Assembly: GCA_946612405.1 (NCBI GenBank)
Contig: CAMOEQ010000001.1
Location: 1-64,000, forward strand
Source: an uncultured Erysipelotrichaceae bacterium
Lineage (GTDB): Bacteria > Bacillota_I > Bacilli_A > RFN20 > CAG-826
Length of the DNA stretch: 64,000 bases
Reading direction: 5' to 3'
Shown: positions 7,927 to 16,828 of the stretch, piece after piece
Layout: every line of letters begins with the position of its first letter
Numbering within the stretch: position 1 is the stretch's first letter
Made by a program: the position numbers and the translations under genes
Notes under the pieces: model-generated
The model's database searches: none
What the model was told of the DNA's origin: nothing
What the model saw: only the letters and a program-made list of their open reading frames with translations

Positions 7927-9047
7927 TGAAAATACCTAAACTTAGTCGCGAACAATTCGCGCAATTATGCAAGAATTTGAACGTTCCATCTCAAATAAAT
8001 GAGGACGATATTTTTGAATGCTATGATTTAGCTTTTGATAACGCGACTAATCTTCTTGAAAGCAATATCTTTGGTAAAAGCCAACCACTTAACAATATCG
8101 TTTTAGTGCTTTATTTACTTAACGAATATTCTTTTTACACTTCAATCGTTAAAGAAATTAAAGATAAAGATGAAGCTTTATCAAAGATAACATCTGTTGC
8201 ATTAGATAAATATTTCACGAATGAAATGTTGGATTTCCGAAACAAACAATACACATCTAAATTTTCGCCAACCATTTCAACTATTCAGTTATATTTAAAT
8301 TTCATTTTAGGAATTTTAAATAAATATCCGAAAAAGAATCCTCAAGAAACTTTGTTGGTCGATATGGCTAATAAAGCTTTCAACATTTCTAAAGCAATTA
8401 TCGAATTAATTATTACTGGATTTGAAACCGAAGCGTTCTCAACCTGGAGAACTTTACACGAAACTGAATGTATTTTGACATTGATTAATAAACATGGTGA
8501 TAAAGTTACTCAGGCTTATCTAAAACACATGAGATACGCTTTAGCGTACCGAGGAGCGATTCCTTCTAAAGAAGAAACCGATGCTGAATTCGTAAAAATT
8601 AAAGAAGAAATGCACGCTTTAGATTTAAAGAGCAAAGATATGAAGAAATTCATTGAATATGGATGGCTTTCTTCAATCGATAATTATAATGAAGATCCAA
8701 TGTTTAAATTCAATTTTAGAGATGGTGTTGAACGATTAGCAGGTCTAAATTCATATTCTAAAGTTTATGAGATGGCTTCTGAAATCGCTCATTCTTCTCC
8801 GCTTTTAATTTATTCTCGTCCTCAATATTATTATCGTTTAACAGTCATCGAACTTTATGAATCATTCTTTAGACTAGAAAAGATTTTTACCGAAATTTAC
8901 GTTAGTCGAATTGATGAAAACGAGGCAAAACGTTATATAGCGATGCGCAATGTCTATTATTCAACGTTGCAAGTTTTATATCAAAACGAATCGCGATTAT
9001 TCTTTACTCAAAGAAAAAATCCCGAAGAAAAAGACCTACATAAGTAG
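7926..9047 (+). CDS. DUF5677-like helical protein
   Basis: This 373-residue, mostly alpha-helical soluble protein has no signal peptide. The central segment with TEAFSTWRTLHETECILTLI (R and HE conserved pattern) and the later YEMASEIAHSSP resemble DUF5677, a HEPN-like group of unknown function; I assign this only by motif memory. The start overlaps the glpK stop by one base. The last codons and the TAG lie within the terminator hairpin at 9031-9052. A role tied to glycerol kinase cannot be inferred from co-location alone. Confidence 0.5.
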   Translation: MKIPKLSREQFAQLCKNLNVPSQINEDDIFECYDLAFDNATNLLESNIFGKSQPLNNIVLVLYLLNEYSFYTSIVKEIKDKDEALSKITSVALDKYFTNEMLDFRNKQYTSKFSPTISTIQLYLNFILGILNKYPKKNPQETLLVDMANKAFNISKAIIELIITGFETEAFSTWRTLHETECILTLINKHGDKVTQAYLKHMRYALAYRGAIPSKEETDAEFVKIKEEMHALDLKSKDMKKFIEYGWLSSIDNYNEDPMFKFNFRDGVERLAGLNSYSKVYEMASEIAHSSPLLIYSRPQYYYRLTVIELYESFFRLEKIFTEIYVSRIDENEAKRYIAMRNVYYSTLQVLYQNESRLFFTQRKNPEEKDLHK

Positions 9048-9058
9048 GCCTTTGTTTT
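9026..9058. terminator. Bidirectional terminator overlapping the CDS end
   Basis: AAGACCTAC (9031-9039), loop ATAA, GTAGGCCTT (9044-9052) with one mismatch. TTTGTTTT follows on plus, and TTTTTCTT follows on minus. It serves both the yigZ-glpK cluster and the converging membrane-protein gene. Confidence 0.75.
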
Positions 9059-9075
9059 AAACCGGCTAGAAGCAA

Positions 9076-9687
9076 TTATTTTTTGCCAACTAACACTTTT
9101 TCTTTTACGACGCCAGAAGCGACTAGCATACCAATAAAGGACATGATGCCTAAAAGATACATTACTAATGGTCCGACGGTATTGGTGGTAGAATTGGTTC
9201 CAATCATATCAGTTGATACGACCATAATCATTGCAAAAATCATAACAGTTAATGATAAAACAATGTCAATTGCAAGGAATGGAATACCAAGTTTTCTTGT
9301 TCCTCTAATTGATTTCATAAAGAAACCACCAATTAAAGCGAGTAAGCTAAAAACAAATAAAATAATACTTAAGACGGCAAAAACTTTATAAACAGTTTGC
9401 AATGCTTCTACTGCAGTTTTATAAGCTTCGGCAGCACTAGCGGCACCAGAGATTGAGTCAACATTATTGACATAATCTTTCAGGTTGATTTGACTTGCAA
9501 CCATGTTTAAAGAATCTTGATCACCTGCTAAAACGCCCATAAGTGAACCAGTAATGGTTGTAGAACTTGCTCCTGGAACAATTGGAGTAATTGTTCTAGA
9601 AACTGGCATAACAGCAACTAAAAAGAAGAATAAAGCACAAAGAATGCCAATGCCGACAAAAAGTACTTTCTTTAATGTAATTTGCAT
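9076..9687 (-). CDS. Hypothetical four-helix membrane protein
   Basis: This 203-residue protein has four predicted membrane segments at about residues 8-28, 103-125, 138-160 and 172-192. A 75-residue Ser/Thr/Gly-rich loop lies between helices 1 and 2, probably outside the cell. I recognise no family. A strong GAAAGGAGG SD precedes the ATG. It lies 32 nt downstream of the nucleoside kinase and is probably cotranscribed with it. Confidence 0.6.
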   Translation of the reverse strand: MQITLKKVLFVGIGILCALFFFLVAVMPVSRTITPIVPGASSTTITGSLMGVLAGDQDSLNMVASQINLKDYVNNVDSISGAASAAEAYKTAVEALQTVYKVFAVLSIILFVFSLLALIGGFFMKSIRGTRKLGIPFLAIDIVLSLTVMIFAMIMVVSTDMIGTNSTTNTVGPLVMYLLGIMSFIGMLVASGVVKEKVLVGKK

Positions 9688-9719
9688 TTCTAACCTCCTT
9701 TCCTAAAGAATATTTATGA

Positions 9720-11360
9720 TTATGCTCCTTCGTAGCATGATCCACCGATGAATTCTCTCATGAGTGAATTACATGGGACCCATTCATCAGGCATGTCTTC
9801 GAAGTATTTGAGCATTCTCATCAATCTTTCAGCGACAGGGAAGTATTCGCTTTCCGTATCGACAGCTTGTAGAAGTGGCAAAGCATATTTCTTCATGACG
9901 CAAAGTTCATAAGAAAGCATTGAGTTATATACATAATCAGCACCTTCTTGAGTGTTATAAATCCATTTGAATTCGCCTCTTCTAACACTTGGCCACATTG
10001 AAATGGTTTCTTCAAAAGCAGCATTTCTAAATTTGTAGTCGCGGACAAGTCTTCTTAATAATCTTAAGTCAGTAATACTGACTGGGTTAGTATTATCAAG
10101 ATTGATTTGAGCTTGTGGAGCAATGAAGATTTTGTATTTTTGATGACGTGGAATAAGAGTGGTCATACGATCATTTAAAGCATGAATACCTTCAATGATA
10201 ATTGGTTCATCTAAACCAACTTTAAGCTTACGACCCGGAACACGTTTACCAAGTTTAAAATCAAATTGTGGAAGTTGAACTTCCTCACCATTGATTAAAT
10301 CAACCATGTTTTTATTGAATAATTCAATATCCAACGCTTCGATTGATTCAAGATCTGGTTTACCATCTTCATCTAAAGGTGCTTCAGATTTAGATAGATA
10401 ATAATCATCTAATGAAATTCTAATTGGTTTAAGACCTCTAGATAAAAGTTCAACTCTTAAGCGGTTAGCAAAAGTAGTTTTTCCAGATGAGGATGGACCA
10501 GCAATACAAATTAATCTTATATTGCTATCTGAGACGATTTTTTCACCGAGCTCTGCAAGCATTCTATTATGTCTTGCTTCGCAAAGTTGAATGAAATCGA
10601 TGACACCATCACGTTGGATGTGACGGTTGATGCCAACGACTGTATCAGCACCAGCAATCTTTGCCCATTCATGTGATTCTTTAAGAGTTTTACCAAAAGT
10701 AGGAGCATCTTCAAATGGTGGAATAACACCACCGACTTCGGCTCTTGGATATTGAAGAATCATTCCTGGAGAATAATAGAATAAAGAATATTCTTTTATA
10801 TAACCAGTTGAGGGGACCATACGGCTGAACATATAGTTGTAATAACCATCGCATTCGTATAAGTGGATGGTTTTTTCTGGACGATATTCCAAAGCGTCGA
10901 GTTTGTCATAAAGACGATGTTTCTTATAAATAGAAACAGCTTCTTCTTTAGAATATGTCGTTCTATTAAGTGGATAATCAGCTTCAATAATTTTATCCAT
11001 TTCTGATTTGACTCTATCAACCATTGTAGGATTAACAAAGACACCGGGATTTAGGATTTGAACGAATACGGAACGAGAAACGTTATAAGCAAAACGAATA
11101 ACGAGATCTGGATATGCGCGGGCAAACGCCATCGCGACAATATATCTTAAAGATGCTTCGTATATGCGTACGGCATCACCATCTTTAACAGTGAGAAATT
11201 CTACTTTAGCGTTGTCGGCTATTTCATAGGTTAATTCTCTTAGACGGTTATTTACTCTAGCGCAGATGATTGAATGATCTTCTTTTTCAAGTAAATCGAC
11301 AATCTTTACTCTTTTCGTAAAAGTCTTTTCTTTTCCTAAATAACTTACTTTAAAAGACAT
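9720..11360 (-). CDS. Nucleoside (uridine-type) kinase with N-terminal TGS/ThrRS-like region
   Basis: I choose the ATG at 11360 (546 residues), which has a GGGAGG SD; a longer frame starting at 11435 has none. Residues about 1-65 are TGS-like, and about 65-240 resemble the ThrRS/AlaRS second additional domain. Residues about 280-480 are a uridine-kinase/PRK fold with P-loop GPSSSGKT at 288-295 and the ISLDDYY and EGIHALND motifs. This architecture occurs in a clostridial/mollicute nucleoside kinase family that phosphorylates uridine or a related nucleoside. The exact substrate is not visible. The promoter -35 overlaps a cre-like site. Confidence 0.8.
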   Translation of the reverse strand: MSFKVSYLGKEKTFTKRVKIVDLLEKEDHSIICARVNNRLRELTYEIADNAKVEFLTVKDGDAVRIYEASLRYIVAMAFARAYPDLVIRFAYNVSRSVFVQILNPGVFVNPTMVDRVKSEMDKIIEADYPLNRTTYSKEEAVSIYKKHRLYDKLDALEYRPEKTIHLYECDGYYNYMFSRMVPSTGYIKEYSLFYYSPGMILQYPRAEVGGVIPPFEDAPTFGKTLKESHEWAKIAGADTVVGINRHIQRDGVIDFIQLCEARHNRMLAELGEKIVSDSNIRLICIAGPSSSGKTTFANRLRVELLSRGLKPIRISLDDYYLSKSEAPLDEDGKPDLESIEALDIELFNKNMVDLINGEEVQLPQFDFKLGKRVPGRKLKVGLDEPIIIEGIHALNDRMTTLIPRHQKYKIFIAPQAQINLDNTNPVSITDLRLLRRLVRDYKFRNAAFEETISMWPSVRRGEFKWIYNTQEGADYVYNSMLSYELCVMKKYALPLLQAVDTESEYFPVAERLMRMLKYFEDMPDEWVPCNSLMREFIGGSCYEGA

Positions 11361-11387
11361 TAAATATTTGCCTCCCTTTACTAAAAT

Positions 11388-11417
11388 ATCATAACTGAGT
11401 AAGAGCGGTCTTTGCAA
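11388..11417 (-). promoter_or_regulatory. Putative promoter of the nucleoside kinase
   Basis: On the minus strand TTGCAA (11417-11412) and TATGAT (11393-11388) are 18 bp apart. The start near 11381 gives a 20-nt leader with the GGGAGG SD. The -35 box lies inside the cre-like site. Confidence 0.5.
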
Positions 11418-11426
11418 GCGCTTTCT
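11413..11426. promoter_or_regulatory. cre-like CcpA operator
   Basis: TGCAAGCGCTTTCT fits the catabolite-responsive-element consensus TGNAANCGNWNNCW at every defined position. It overlaps the kinase promoter -35 and lies about 95 bp upstream of the phosphofructokinase start. A CcpA-like LacI regulator is encoded at 43170-44171. Binding is inferred, not shown. Confidence 0.55.
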
Positions 11427-11520
11427 TTGACGCAAATCTTATAAATTAAGATTATCTCTTTACAAAAACACACTTTTTATGGAAAATATATGTGCAATTT
11501 TTTATTAGGAGATACAAAAT

Positions 11521-12720
11521 ATGTCAAAAGCAATGGTCTACATTCAATCTGGAGGCCCAACATCCGTCATTAATTCTTCTTTATATGGTGCAATCAAAGA
11601 AGCTGAGAAACATCCAGAAATTTCTCACATCTATGGTTCACTTAACGGAATCGATGGTTTATTAAATGATAAAATCATTGACTTAGGTAAAGAAGATAAA
11701 GAAACAATTGAATTATTCTTACAAACTCCAGGAGCTGTCTTAGGAACAACTCGTCATAAACTTCCAAAAGATCTTCATCATGAAGAATATCAAAGAATCA
11801 TCGAAACGCTTAAGAAACACAACATTGGTTATGTCTTCGTAAATGGTGGTAATGATTCGATGGATACTTGCTACAAATTATCGTTGTTAGCTAAAGAACT
11901 TAACCTTGATATCAAGGTTATGGGAGTGCCAAAAACCGTTGATAATGACTTAGCTGAAACCGACCATTCAAATGGTTTTGGTAGCGCTGCAAAATACGTC
12001 ATTAACACAACTAGAGAAATCATCGCTGATGCTCAATCTTATGATCGTTATAAAGGTTACATCATCGAAGTTATGGGTCGTAACGCTGGTTGGTTAACAG
12101 CCGCTACAGATTTACTTCCTGAAAACGCTCGTCCAGATTTAATCTATTTACCAGAAAATAAATTCGATACTGAAAAATTTGTTAAAGATTTCTCTGATAT
12201 CTACGAAAAGAAAGGAATCTGCGTTGTCGCTATAAGCGAAGGTCTTGATTTTGAAAGAGATGAAGCGAATGTTAAAGTTGATAGCTTTGGCCATAAACAA
12301 CTCGGTGGAGCAGGTAGCGATTTAGCTAAACTCCTCAATGCTCGCTTAGGCATCTCAATTCGTGCAATCGAATTATCACTTCCTCAAAGAGCTTTCTCCT
12401 TCTTAACATCGAAAGTCGATTCTGAAGAAGCACAAGCTTGTGGTAGAGAAGCCGTTAGACATGCCGTTGAAGGAATGACAGGCCATATGATCGCTATCAA
12501 ACGTGTCAGCGATTCACCATATAAAGTTGAATATAAACCTGTTGATATTAGCAAAATTGCTAATGTTGAAAGAAAAGTTTCAACTTCAATGATGAAATCC
12601 GATTCTCATATGGATGCTTCATTTAGAGCATATTGCGAGCCTCTTATCCAAGGCGAAATTGATGTCAAAATGGAAAAGGGCATCATCAAAACTGCAGTTT
12701 TGAAAAAAGTTCGCATTTAA
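11521..12720 (+). CDS. pfp: 6-phosphofructokinase, probably PPi-dependent
   Basis: This 399-residue phosphofructokinase phosphorylates fructose-6-phosphate in glycolysis. The active-site loop reads GGNDS (109-113) where ATP-dependent enzymes have GGDGS, and PKTVDND (137-143) where they have PGTIDND. The Asp at the second-glycine position and the Lys are the known determinants of pyrophosphate specificity. The substrate loop has MGRNAGW (about 181-187). An AGGAG SD precedes the ATG. A soluble pyrophosphatase lies at 20370-20909. Confidence 0.85.
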   Translation: MSKAMVYIQSGGPTSVINSSLYGAIKEAEKHPEISHIYGSLNGIDGLLNDKIIDLGKEDKETIELFLQTPGAVLGTTRHKLPKDLHHEEYQRIIETLKKHNIGYVFVNGGNDSMDTCYKLSLLAKELNLDIKVMGVPKTVDNDLAETDHSNGFGSAAKYVINTTREIIADAQSYDRYKGYIIEVMGRNAGWLTAATDLLPENARPDLIYLPENKFDTEKFVKDFSDIYEKKGICVVAISEGLDFERDEANVKVDSFGHKQLGGAGSDLAKLLNARLGISIRAIELSLPQRAFSFLTSKVDSEEAQACGREAVRHAVEGMTGHMIAIKRVSDSPYKVEYKPVDISKIANVERKVSTSMMKSDSHMDASFRAYCEPLIQGEIDVKMEKGIIKTAVLKKVRI

Positions 12721-12735
12721 CCAATATTTTACAAA

Positions 12736-12770
12736 TGAAAAGTCAAGCAAATATGTTTGACTTTTTTTCT
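12736..12770 (+). terminator. Terminator after pfp
   Basis: AAAAGTCAA (12738-12746) pairs with TTGACTTTT (12757-12765), followed by more T. The right arm doubles as the -35 box of the atp promoter (TTGACT, 12757-12762). Confidence 0.8.
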
Positions 12771-12786
12771 TGCTTTCGCGCATAAT
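12757..12786 (+). promoter_or_regulatory. atp operon promoter (leaderless)
   Basis: TTGACT (12757-12762), an 18-bp spacer and CATAAT (12781-12786). The ATG of the first gene begins at 12793, 6 nt after the -10 box, with no SD between. Transcription should start at or next to the A of the ATG. Confidence 0.65.
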
Positions 12787-12792
12787 ATACAC

Positions 12793-13203
12793 ATGAAACA
12801 AAAATTAGCTAGTTTAAGTGAACTACAAAGAATGCTCTTACTAGCCGCTTTAGTTAGCATTGTTTTAATCGGTTTATCTTGCATAGGTTTAGCCTTTAAT
12901 CAACCGGGTTGGTTAATTGGTGTTTCTTTAGGATCTTTAGTGGAAATTCTTAGCATCATCCTTTTATATAAAGGAAGCAGCGAAGTTCTTAAAGAACAAA
13001 AGCCTGGCATATTTTTGTTATTTTATGGCTTAAGAATGATTTTATTTATTGGCTTAATCGTTGGACTTGTTTTGCTTCAATATAAAGCCAATATTGAGAT
13101 ATTCACTAATTCATTTTGGGGCGCTCTTATCGGCTACACTCCAATGCAATTAATCGTTATTATCGTTTCGATTAGAAATAGAGGTCAAGCAAACAATGGC
13201 TAA
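12793..13203 (+). CDS. atpI: ATP synthase operon membrane protein (AtpI position)
   Basis: This 136-residue protein with four predicted membrane helices sits in the atpI position before atpB. Sequence similarity to AtpI is weak by eye, so the name rests on size, topology and position; AtpI proteins assist c-ring assembly or Mg2+ supply. The ATG at 12793 is chosen because it gives a short polar N-terminus before helix 1. It has no SD and lies 6 nt from the -10 box. The 3' end overlaps atpB by 8 nt. Confidence 0.65.
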   Translation: MKQKLASLSELQRMLLLAALVSIVLIGLSCIGLAFNQPGWLIGVSLGSLVEILSIILLYKGSSEVLKEQKPGIFLLFYGLRMILFIGLIVGLVLLQYKANIEIFTNSFWGALIGYTPMQLIVIIVSIRNRGQANNG

Positions 13204-13957
13204 TCTAGATATTGAAAGAATGACCGCATTTAATCCTTCTGGCGAAACCATTATTTTCCTCGCGATTTGCCTTGTTTTAATTGTTTTATTTATCATTGTT
13301 GGTATCAAAGCTAAACGCGCTGATCCACTTAAACGTCCTAAAGGATTACTTTTAATTGCTGAGATGTGCGTTGAAAAACTTGATAACTTTGTTAATGAGA
13401 CAATGGGACCAGGTTTTGATAACTTTGGTGGTATTCTTTTGGGACTTATTCCCACTCTATTTTTGTCGTTTATTATTGGTATTACTGGTCTTCCAACCCC
13501 AATGACTAATTTAGCAGTCCCATTTACCTTTGCTTTAGTGACATTCTCACTTATTCATTACACATCAATTCGTTATACGAAAATCAAATATTTCAAACGT
13601 TTTGTTGATCCACTTCCAATCTTTTTACCTATGAATTTATTATCGATGTGGGCTCCACTTTTATCGATGACCCTTCGTATGTTTGGTAATGCGGTGGTCG
13701 GCTGGGTTCTTCTTGGTCTACTTAATAGTGGTTTAGAATCTTTAAGTGCTAGTTTATTCTCATTTATGAATTCGGGAGCAAATCAAATATTCTTTGTCCC
13801 AATTGCCACGCCGCTATTACACGCTTATTTTGACTTATTTTCTGGATTTGTTCAGACGATGGTATTTACTTTCTTAACTTGTTTATTCATCGCTCAAGAA
13901 CGTCCAGAAGATATAGAAACAGAAACTGTTATGGTTTCTAGAAAGGAGAATGCTTAA
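13196..13957 (+). CDS. atpB: F0F1 ATP synthase subunit a
   Basis: This 253-residue membrane subunit forms the proton or sodium half-channels against the c-ring. The essential arginine lies in LLSMTLRMFGNAV near residue 162, and the C-terminal helix ends in QTMVFTFLTCLFIAQE, where the family has a conserved Q. Five or six hydrophobic segments are visible. AGAGGTCAA before the ATG is a modest SD inside the atpI gene. It overlaps atpE by one base. Confidence 0.93.
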   Translation: MANLDIERMTAFNPSGETIIFLAICLVLIVLFIIVGIKAKRADPLKRPKGLLLIAEMCVEKLDNFVNETMGPGFDNFGGILLGLIPTLFLSFIIGITGLPTPMTNLAVPFTFALVTFSLIHYTSIRYTKIKYFKRFVDPLPIFLPMNLLSMWAPLLSMTLRMFGNAVVGWVLLGLLNSGLESLSASLFSFMNSGANQIFFVPIATPLLHAYFDLFSGFVQTMVFTFLTCLFIAQERPEDIETETVMVSRKENA

Positions 13958-14187
13958 TGGATCCAGTAATCGGAATGAAGGCTATTGCTGCTGCTATTGC
14001 CATCTTCTCATCAGGTTGTTCCTCCATTGGTGAAGGTTTACTTGTTTCAAAGGCTATTGATGGAATGTCAAGAAACCCTGAAATGTATTCAAAACTTCGT
14101 TCATCAATGATCATTGGTGCTGCTTTAGTTGAGACTTGTGGTATTTACGCCTTATTAGTCGCAATCTTAATTATCTTTGTTATGTAA
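13957..14187 (+). CDS. atpE: F0F1 ATP synthase subunit c
   Basis: This 76-residue two-helix hairpin forms the rotor ring. The polar loop is SRNPE (38-42). The ion-carrying carboxylate is Glu59 in helix 2 (ALVETCGIY). Helix 1 carries Glu26 in IGEGL, 33 residues earlier, at the position of the Na+-ligating Gln32 of Ilyobacter. Thr60 and Tyr64 sit where Na+-type rings have Ser66 and Tyr70. Ion specificity is therefore open. AAAGGAG is a strong SD. Confidence 0.94.
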   Translation: MDPVIGMKAIAAAIAIFSSGCSSIGEGLLVSKAIDGMSRNPEMYSKLRSSMIIGAALVETCGIYALLVAILIIFVM

Positions 14188-14200
14188 GGAGGGCTTTCTT

Positions 14201-14779
14201 ATGAAACGGGCTACAAAAATAATTGGCTTAACTTTGTTAGCTTCCCCGTTACTAATAGCCTGCGATGGAGCGATATCGAAAGATGACTTCATCTCAAAGC
14301 TATTTCCTAACGTTTGGGATGCATTAGCGACATTTTTAGCATTTATCGTGCTTCTTTTAGTCGCATTTTATTTCGCTTATAAACCTATCAAAAAACTCAT
14401 CAAAAAACGTGGTGATTATGTTGAAGGTAAGATTAAAGATGCTGATGAAAAAGAAAAACAAGCTAATGAAAAACTTTTACAAGCCGATAAAAAGATTAAA
14501 GATAGCAATGTTGAAGCCATGTCTATCATTGAAAAAGCCCAAGAAGATGCCCTCTTAGAAAAAGAACGTATTGCATTAGAAGCAAAGAAAGTTCGTGAAG
14601 AAGAAGTTAAGAAAGCTAAAGAACAAATCGCTCAAGAAATCGAAACGAGCAAAGATGAGGTTCATAAAGAAATCGTTTCAGTTGCTTTAGATGCCTCAAA
14701 GAAAGTTTTATCTAGAGAAGTTAATTCGAAAGATAACGAAAAATTAATCGATGATTTTATCAAGGATTTAGATAAATAA
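14201..14779 (+). CDS. atpF: F0F1 ATP synthase subunit b, with lipoprotein signal
   Basis: I choose the ATG at 14201 (192 residues) because AAGGAGG lies just upstream. The N-terminus (MKRATKIIGLTLLASPLLIAC) is a lipoprotein signal with lipobox LIAC, lipidated Cys21. It is followed by a membrane helix at about 42-65 and a long charged coiled coil that forms the stator stalk. Subunit b of Mycoplasma pneumoniae is an experimentally known lipoprotein; ordinary Bacilli b subunits lack the signal. Its stop overlaps atpH by one base. Confidence 0.9.
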   Translation: MKRATKIIGLTLLASPLLIACDGAISKDDFISKLFPNVWDALATFLAFIVLLLVAFYFAYKPIKKLIKKRGDYVEGKIKDADEKEKQANEKLLQADKKIKDSNVEAMSIIEKAQEDALLEKERIALEAKKVREEEVKKAKEQIAQEIETSKDEVHKEIVSVALDASKKVLSREVNSKDNEKLIDDFIKDLDK

Positions 14780-15321
14780 TGGAATCGCAAATTTCTAAAT
14801 ATGCTTCCGCGATTGTAAGCATCGCTAAAGAGGAGAAAAAATGTGAACAATATAAGTCCGCATTCCTTTCACTTTTAGATGTTTTTAAAGACAATCCTGA
14901 AGTAATGAAATATTTAGAATCTTATTTTGTTTCCGATGAAGAAAAATTCGAAATTATCGATGAATTAGCTAAACCTTATAAAAGTAAAAATCTCTGCAAT
15001 TTCCTCAAATTACTTGCAAAAAAACATTTAATTTACAAATTCAAAGATATTGTCAAAGAAGTCTTAAAATTGCTTAATGAAGAACTTAATATCGATGATG
15101 GATTTTTATATTCCACTGAGAAATTATCTTCTAGCCAAATCGAAAGAATTGAAGAAGCAATTGGTAAAAGACTTGGTCATAAGGTTGAACTTAAAAACAT
15201 AATTGATGAAAGATTAATCGGCGGTGTTCGTGTCGTTATTCACGATCACGTCTTTGATGGATCGCTCAATTACAAAATTGAAACACTTAAAAATAATCTT
15301 AAAGAAAGGAGAACTAACTAA
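14779..15321 (+). CDS. atpH: F0F1 ATP synthase subunit delta
   Basis: This 180-residue stator subunit links the top of F1 to subunit b. It begins with the helical domain ([14 protein letters not shown]) and ends with the conserved [18 protein letters not shown] segment near 150-168. It overlaps atpF and atpA by one base each. No SD precedes its ATG, so it is probably translated by coupling. Confidence 0.92.
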   Translation: MESQISKYASAIVSIAKEEKKCEQYKSAFLSLLDVFKDNPEVMKYLESYFVSDEEKFEIIDELAKPYKSKNLCNFLKLLAKKHLIYKFKDIVKEVLKLLNEELNIDDGFLYSTEKLSSSQIERIEEAIGKRLGHKVELKNIIDERLIGGVRVVIHDHVFDGSLNYKIETLKNNLKERRTN

Positions 15322-16826
15322 TGAAAGTAAATTCATCAGAAATTTCGGCTTTGATTAAAAAACAAATTCAAGATTTCTCCTCGAAAGTGGAATCTAACGA
15401 TGTTGGTACTGTTATCACAGTTGGTGATGGTGTTGCTTTGGTTTATGGTCTTGATAAAGCAATGCTTGGCGAACTCGTTGAATTTCCACATGGAATTTAT
15501 GGCATGGTCATGAATCTTGAAGAAGAAAATGTTGGCTGTGTCCTTTTAGGAAGCGATACCGAAATTAAAGAAGGCGATTTAGTTAAACGCACAAAAAGAG
15601 TAGTGGAAGTCCCTGTTGGTGATAACTTACTTGGTAGAGTTGTTAATGCTCTTGGTCAACCAATCGATGGTTTAGGCGATATCAAAGCAAATAAAACGCG
15701 TCCAGTTGAAAGAATTGCTCCAGGCGTCATGTATCGTAAAAGCGTTGATACACCTTTACAAACCGGTATTAAAGCTATCGATGCGATGATTCCAATTGGC
15801 AGAGGTCAAAGAGAACTTATCATTGGCGATCGTCAAACTGGTAAAACCGCTATTGCAGTTGATACAATCATTAATCAACGTGATCAAAATGTTAATTGTA
15901 TTTATGTTGCTATCGGTCAAAAGAATTCAACCGTTGCATCAATTGTTGATAAATTAAATAAAGCTGGAGCTATGAAATATACAGTCGTAGTTTCCGCAAC
16001 CGCTAGTGAACTTGCTCCACTTTTATATCTTGCTCCATATTCTGGTATGGCTATTGCTGAAGAATGGTTAGAGCAAGGAAAAGATAGTCTTATCATTTTT
16101 GATGATTTATCTAAACACGCTGTCGCATATCGTACACTCTCTTTATTATTAAAGAGACCAAGTGGACGTGAAGCTTATCCAGGTGATGTTTTTTATCTTC
16201 ATTCTCGTTTACTTGAACGCGCTTGTAAACTTGATAAAAAATATGGTGGAGGTTCAATTACCGCTCTTCCAATCATCGAAACTCAACAAGGTGATATCTC
16301 GGCTTATATTCCGACAAATGTCATCTCAATTACCGATGGTCAAATATTCTTAATGACCGATTTATTCAATGCTGGTCAAAGACCTGCTATTGATTCTGGC
16401 TTATCAGTTAGCCGTGTTGGCAGTGCTGCTCAAATTAAAGCGATGAAGCAAGTTGCTAATTCACTTAAGATTGAACTTGCTAATTACCGTGAACTTCAAG
16501 CTTTCTCACAATTTGGTTCAGATTTAGATGCTTCAACTAAAGCCGTCTTAAATCATGGTGCGATTCTCATGGAGATTTTAAAACAAAATCAATATGATAC
16601 ATATCCAGTAGACCGCCAAATCGTGGAATTATATGCTGCAAAAAATAAATTTTTAGAACATCTTCCTGTAACCCAAGTTAAGGAAGTACTTAATAAACTT
16701 TATTCTCATTTATCTACTTCTCATAAAGAGATTTTAGCTGAATTATTAGAGAAGAAAGCAATCTCAGAAGAACTTGAAAAAGAATTAAATTCAGTTCTTA
16801 AAAAATTCTTTGAATCGATTAAATAA
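15321..16826 (+). CDS. atpA: F0F1 ATP synthase subunit alpha
   Basis: This 501-residue subunit is the non-catalytic nucleotide-binding partner of beta. It shows the Walker A GDRQTGKT (about 169-176), the IAIGQK region and the signature [17 protein letters not shown]. Length is normal. A good AAAGGAG SD lies in the end of atpH. It precedes atpG by 2 nt. Confidence 0.97.
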   Translation: MKVNSSEISALIKKQIQDFSSKVESNDVGTVITVGDGVALVYGLDKAMLGELVEFPHGIYGMVMNLEEENVGCVLLGSDTEIKEGDLVKRTKRVVEVPVGDNLLGRVVNALGQPIDGLGDIKANKTRPVERIAPGVMYRKSVDTPLQTGIKAIDAMIPIGRGQRELIIGDRQTGKTAIAVDTIINQRDQNVNCIYVAIGQKNSTVASIVDKLNKAGAMKYTVVVSATASELAPLLYLAPYSGMAIAEEWLEQGKDSLIIFDDLSKHAVAYRTLSLLLKRPSGREAYPGDVFYLHSRLLERACKLDKKYGGGSITALPIIETQQGDISAYIPTNVISITDGQIFLMTDLFNAGQRPAIDSGLSVSRVGSAAQIKAMKQVANSLKIELANYRELQAFSQFGSDLDASTKAVLNHGAILMEILKQNQYDTYPVDRQIVELYAAKNKFLEHLPVTQVKEVLNKLYSHLSTSHKEILAELLEKKAISEELEKELNSVLKKFFESIK

Positions 16827-16828
16827 AT

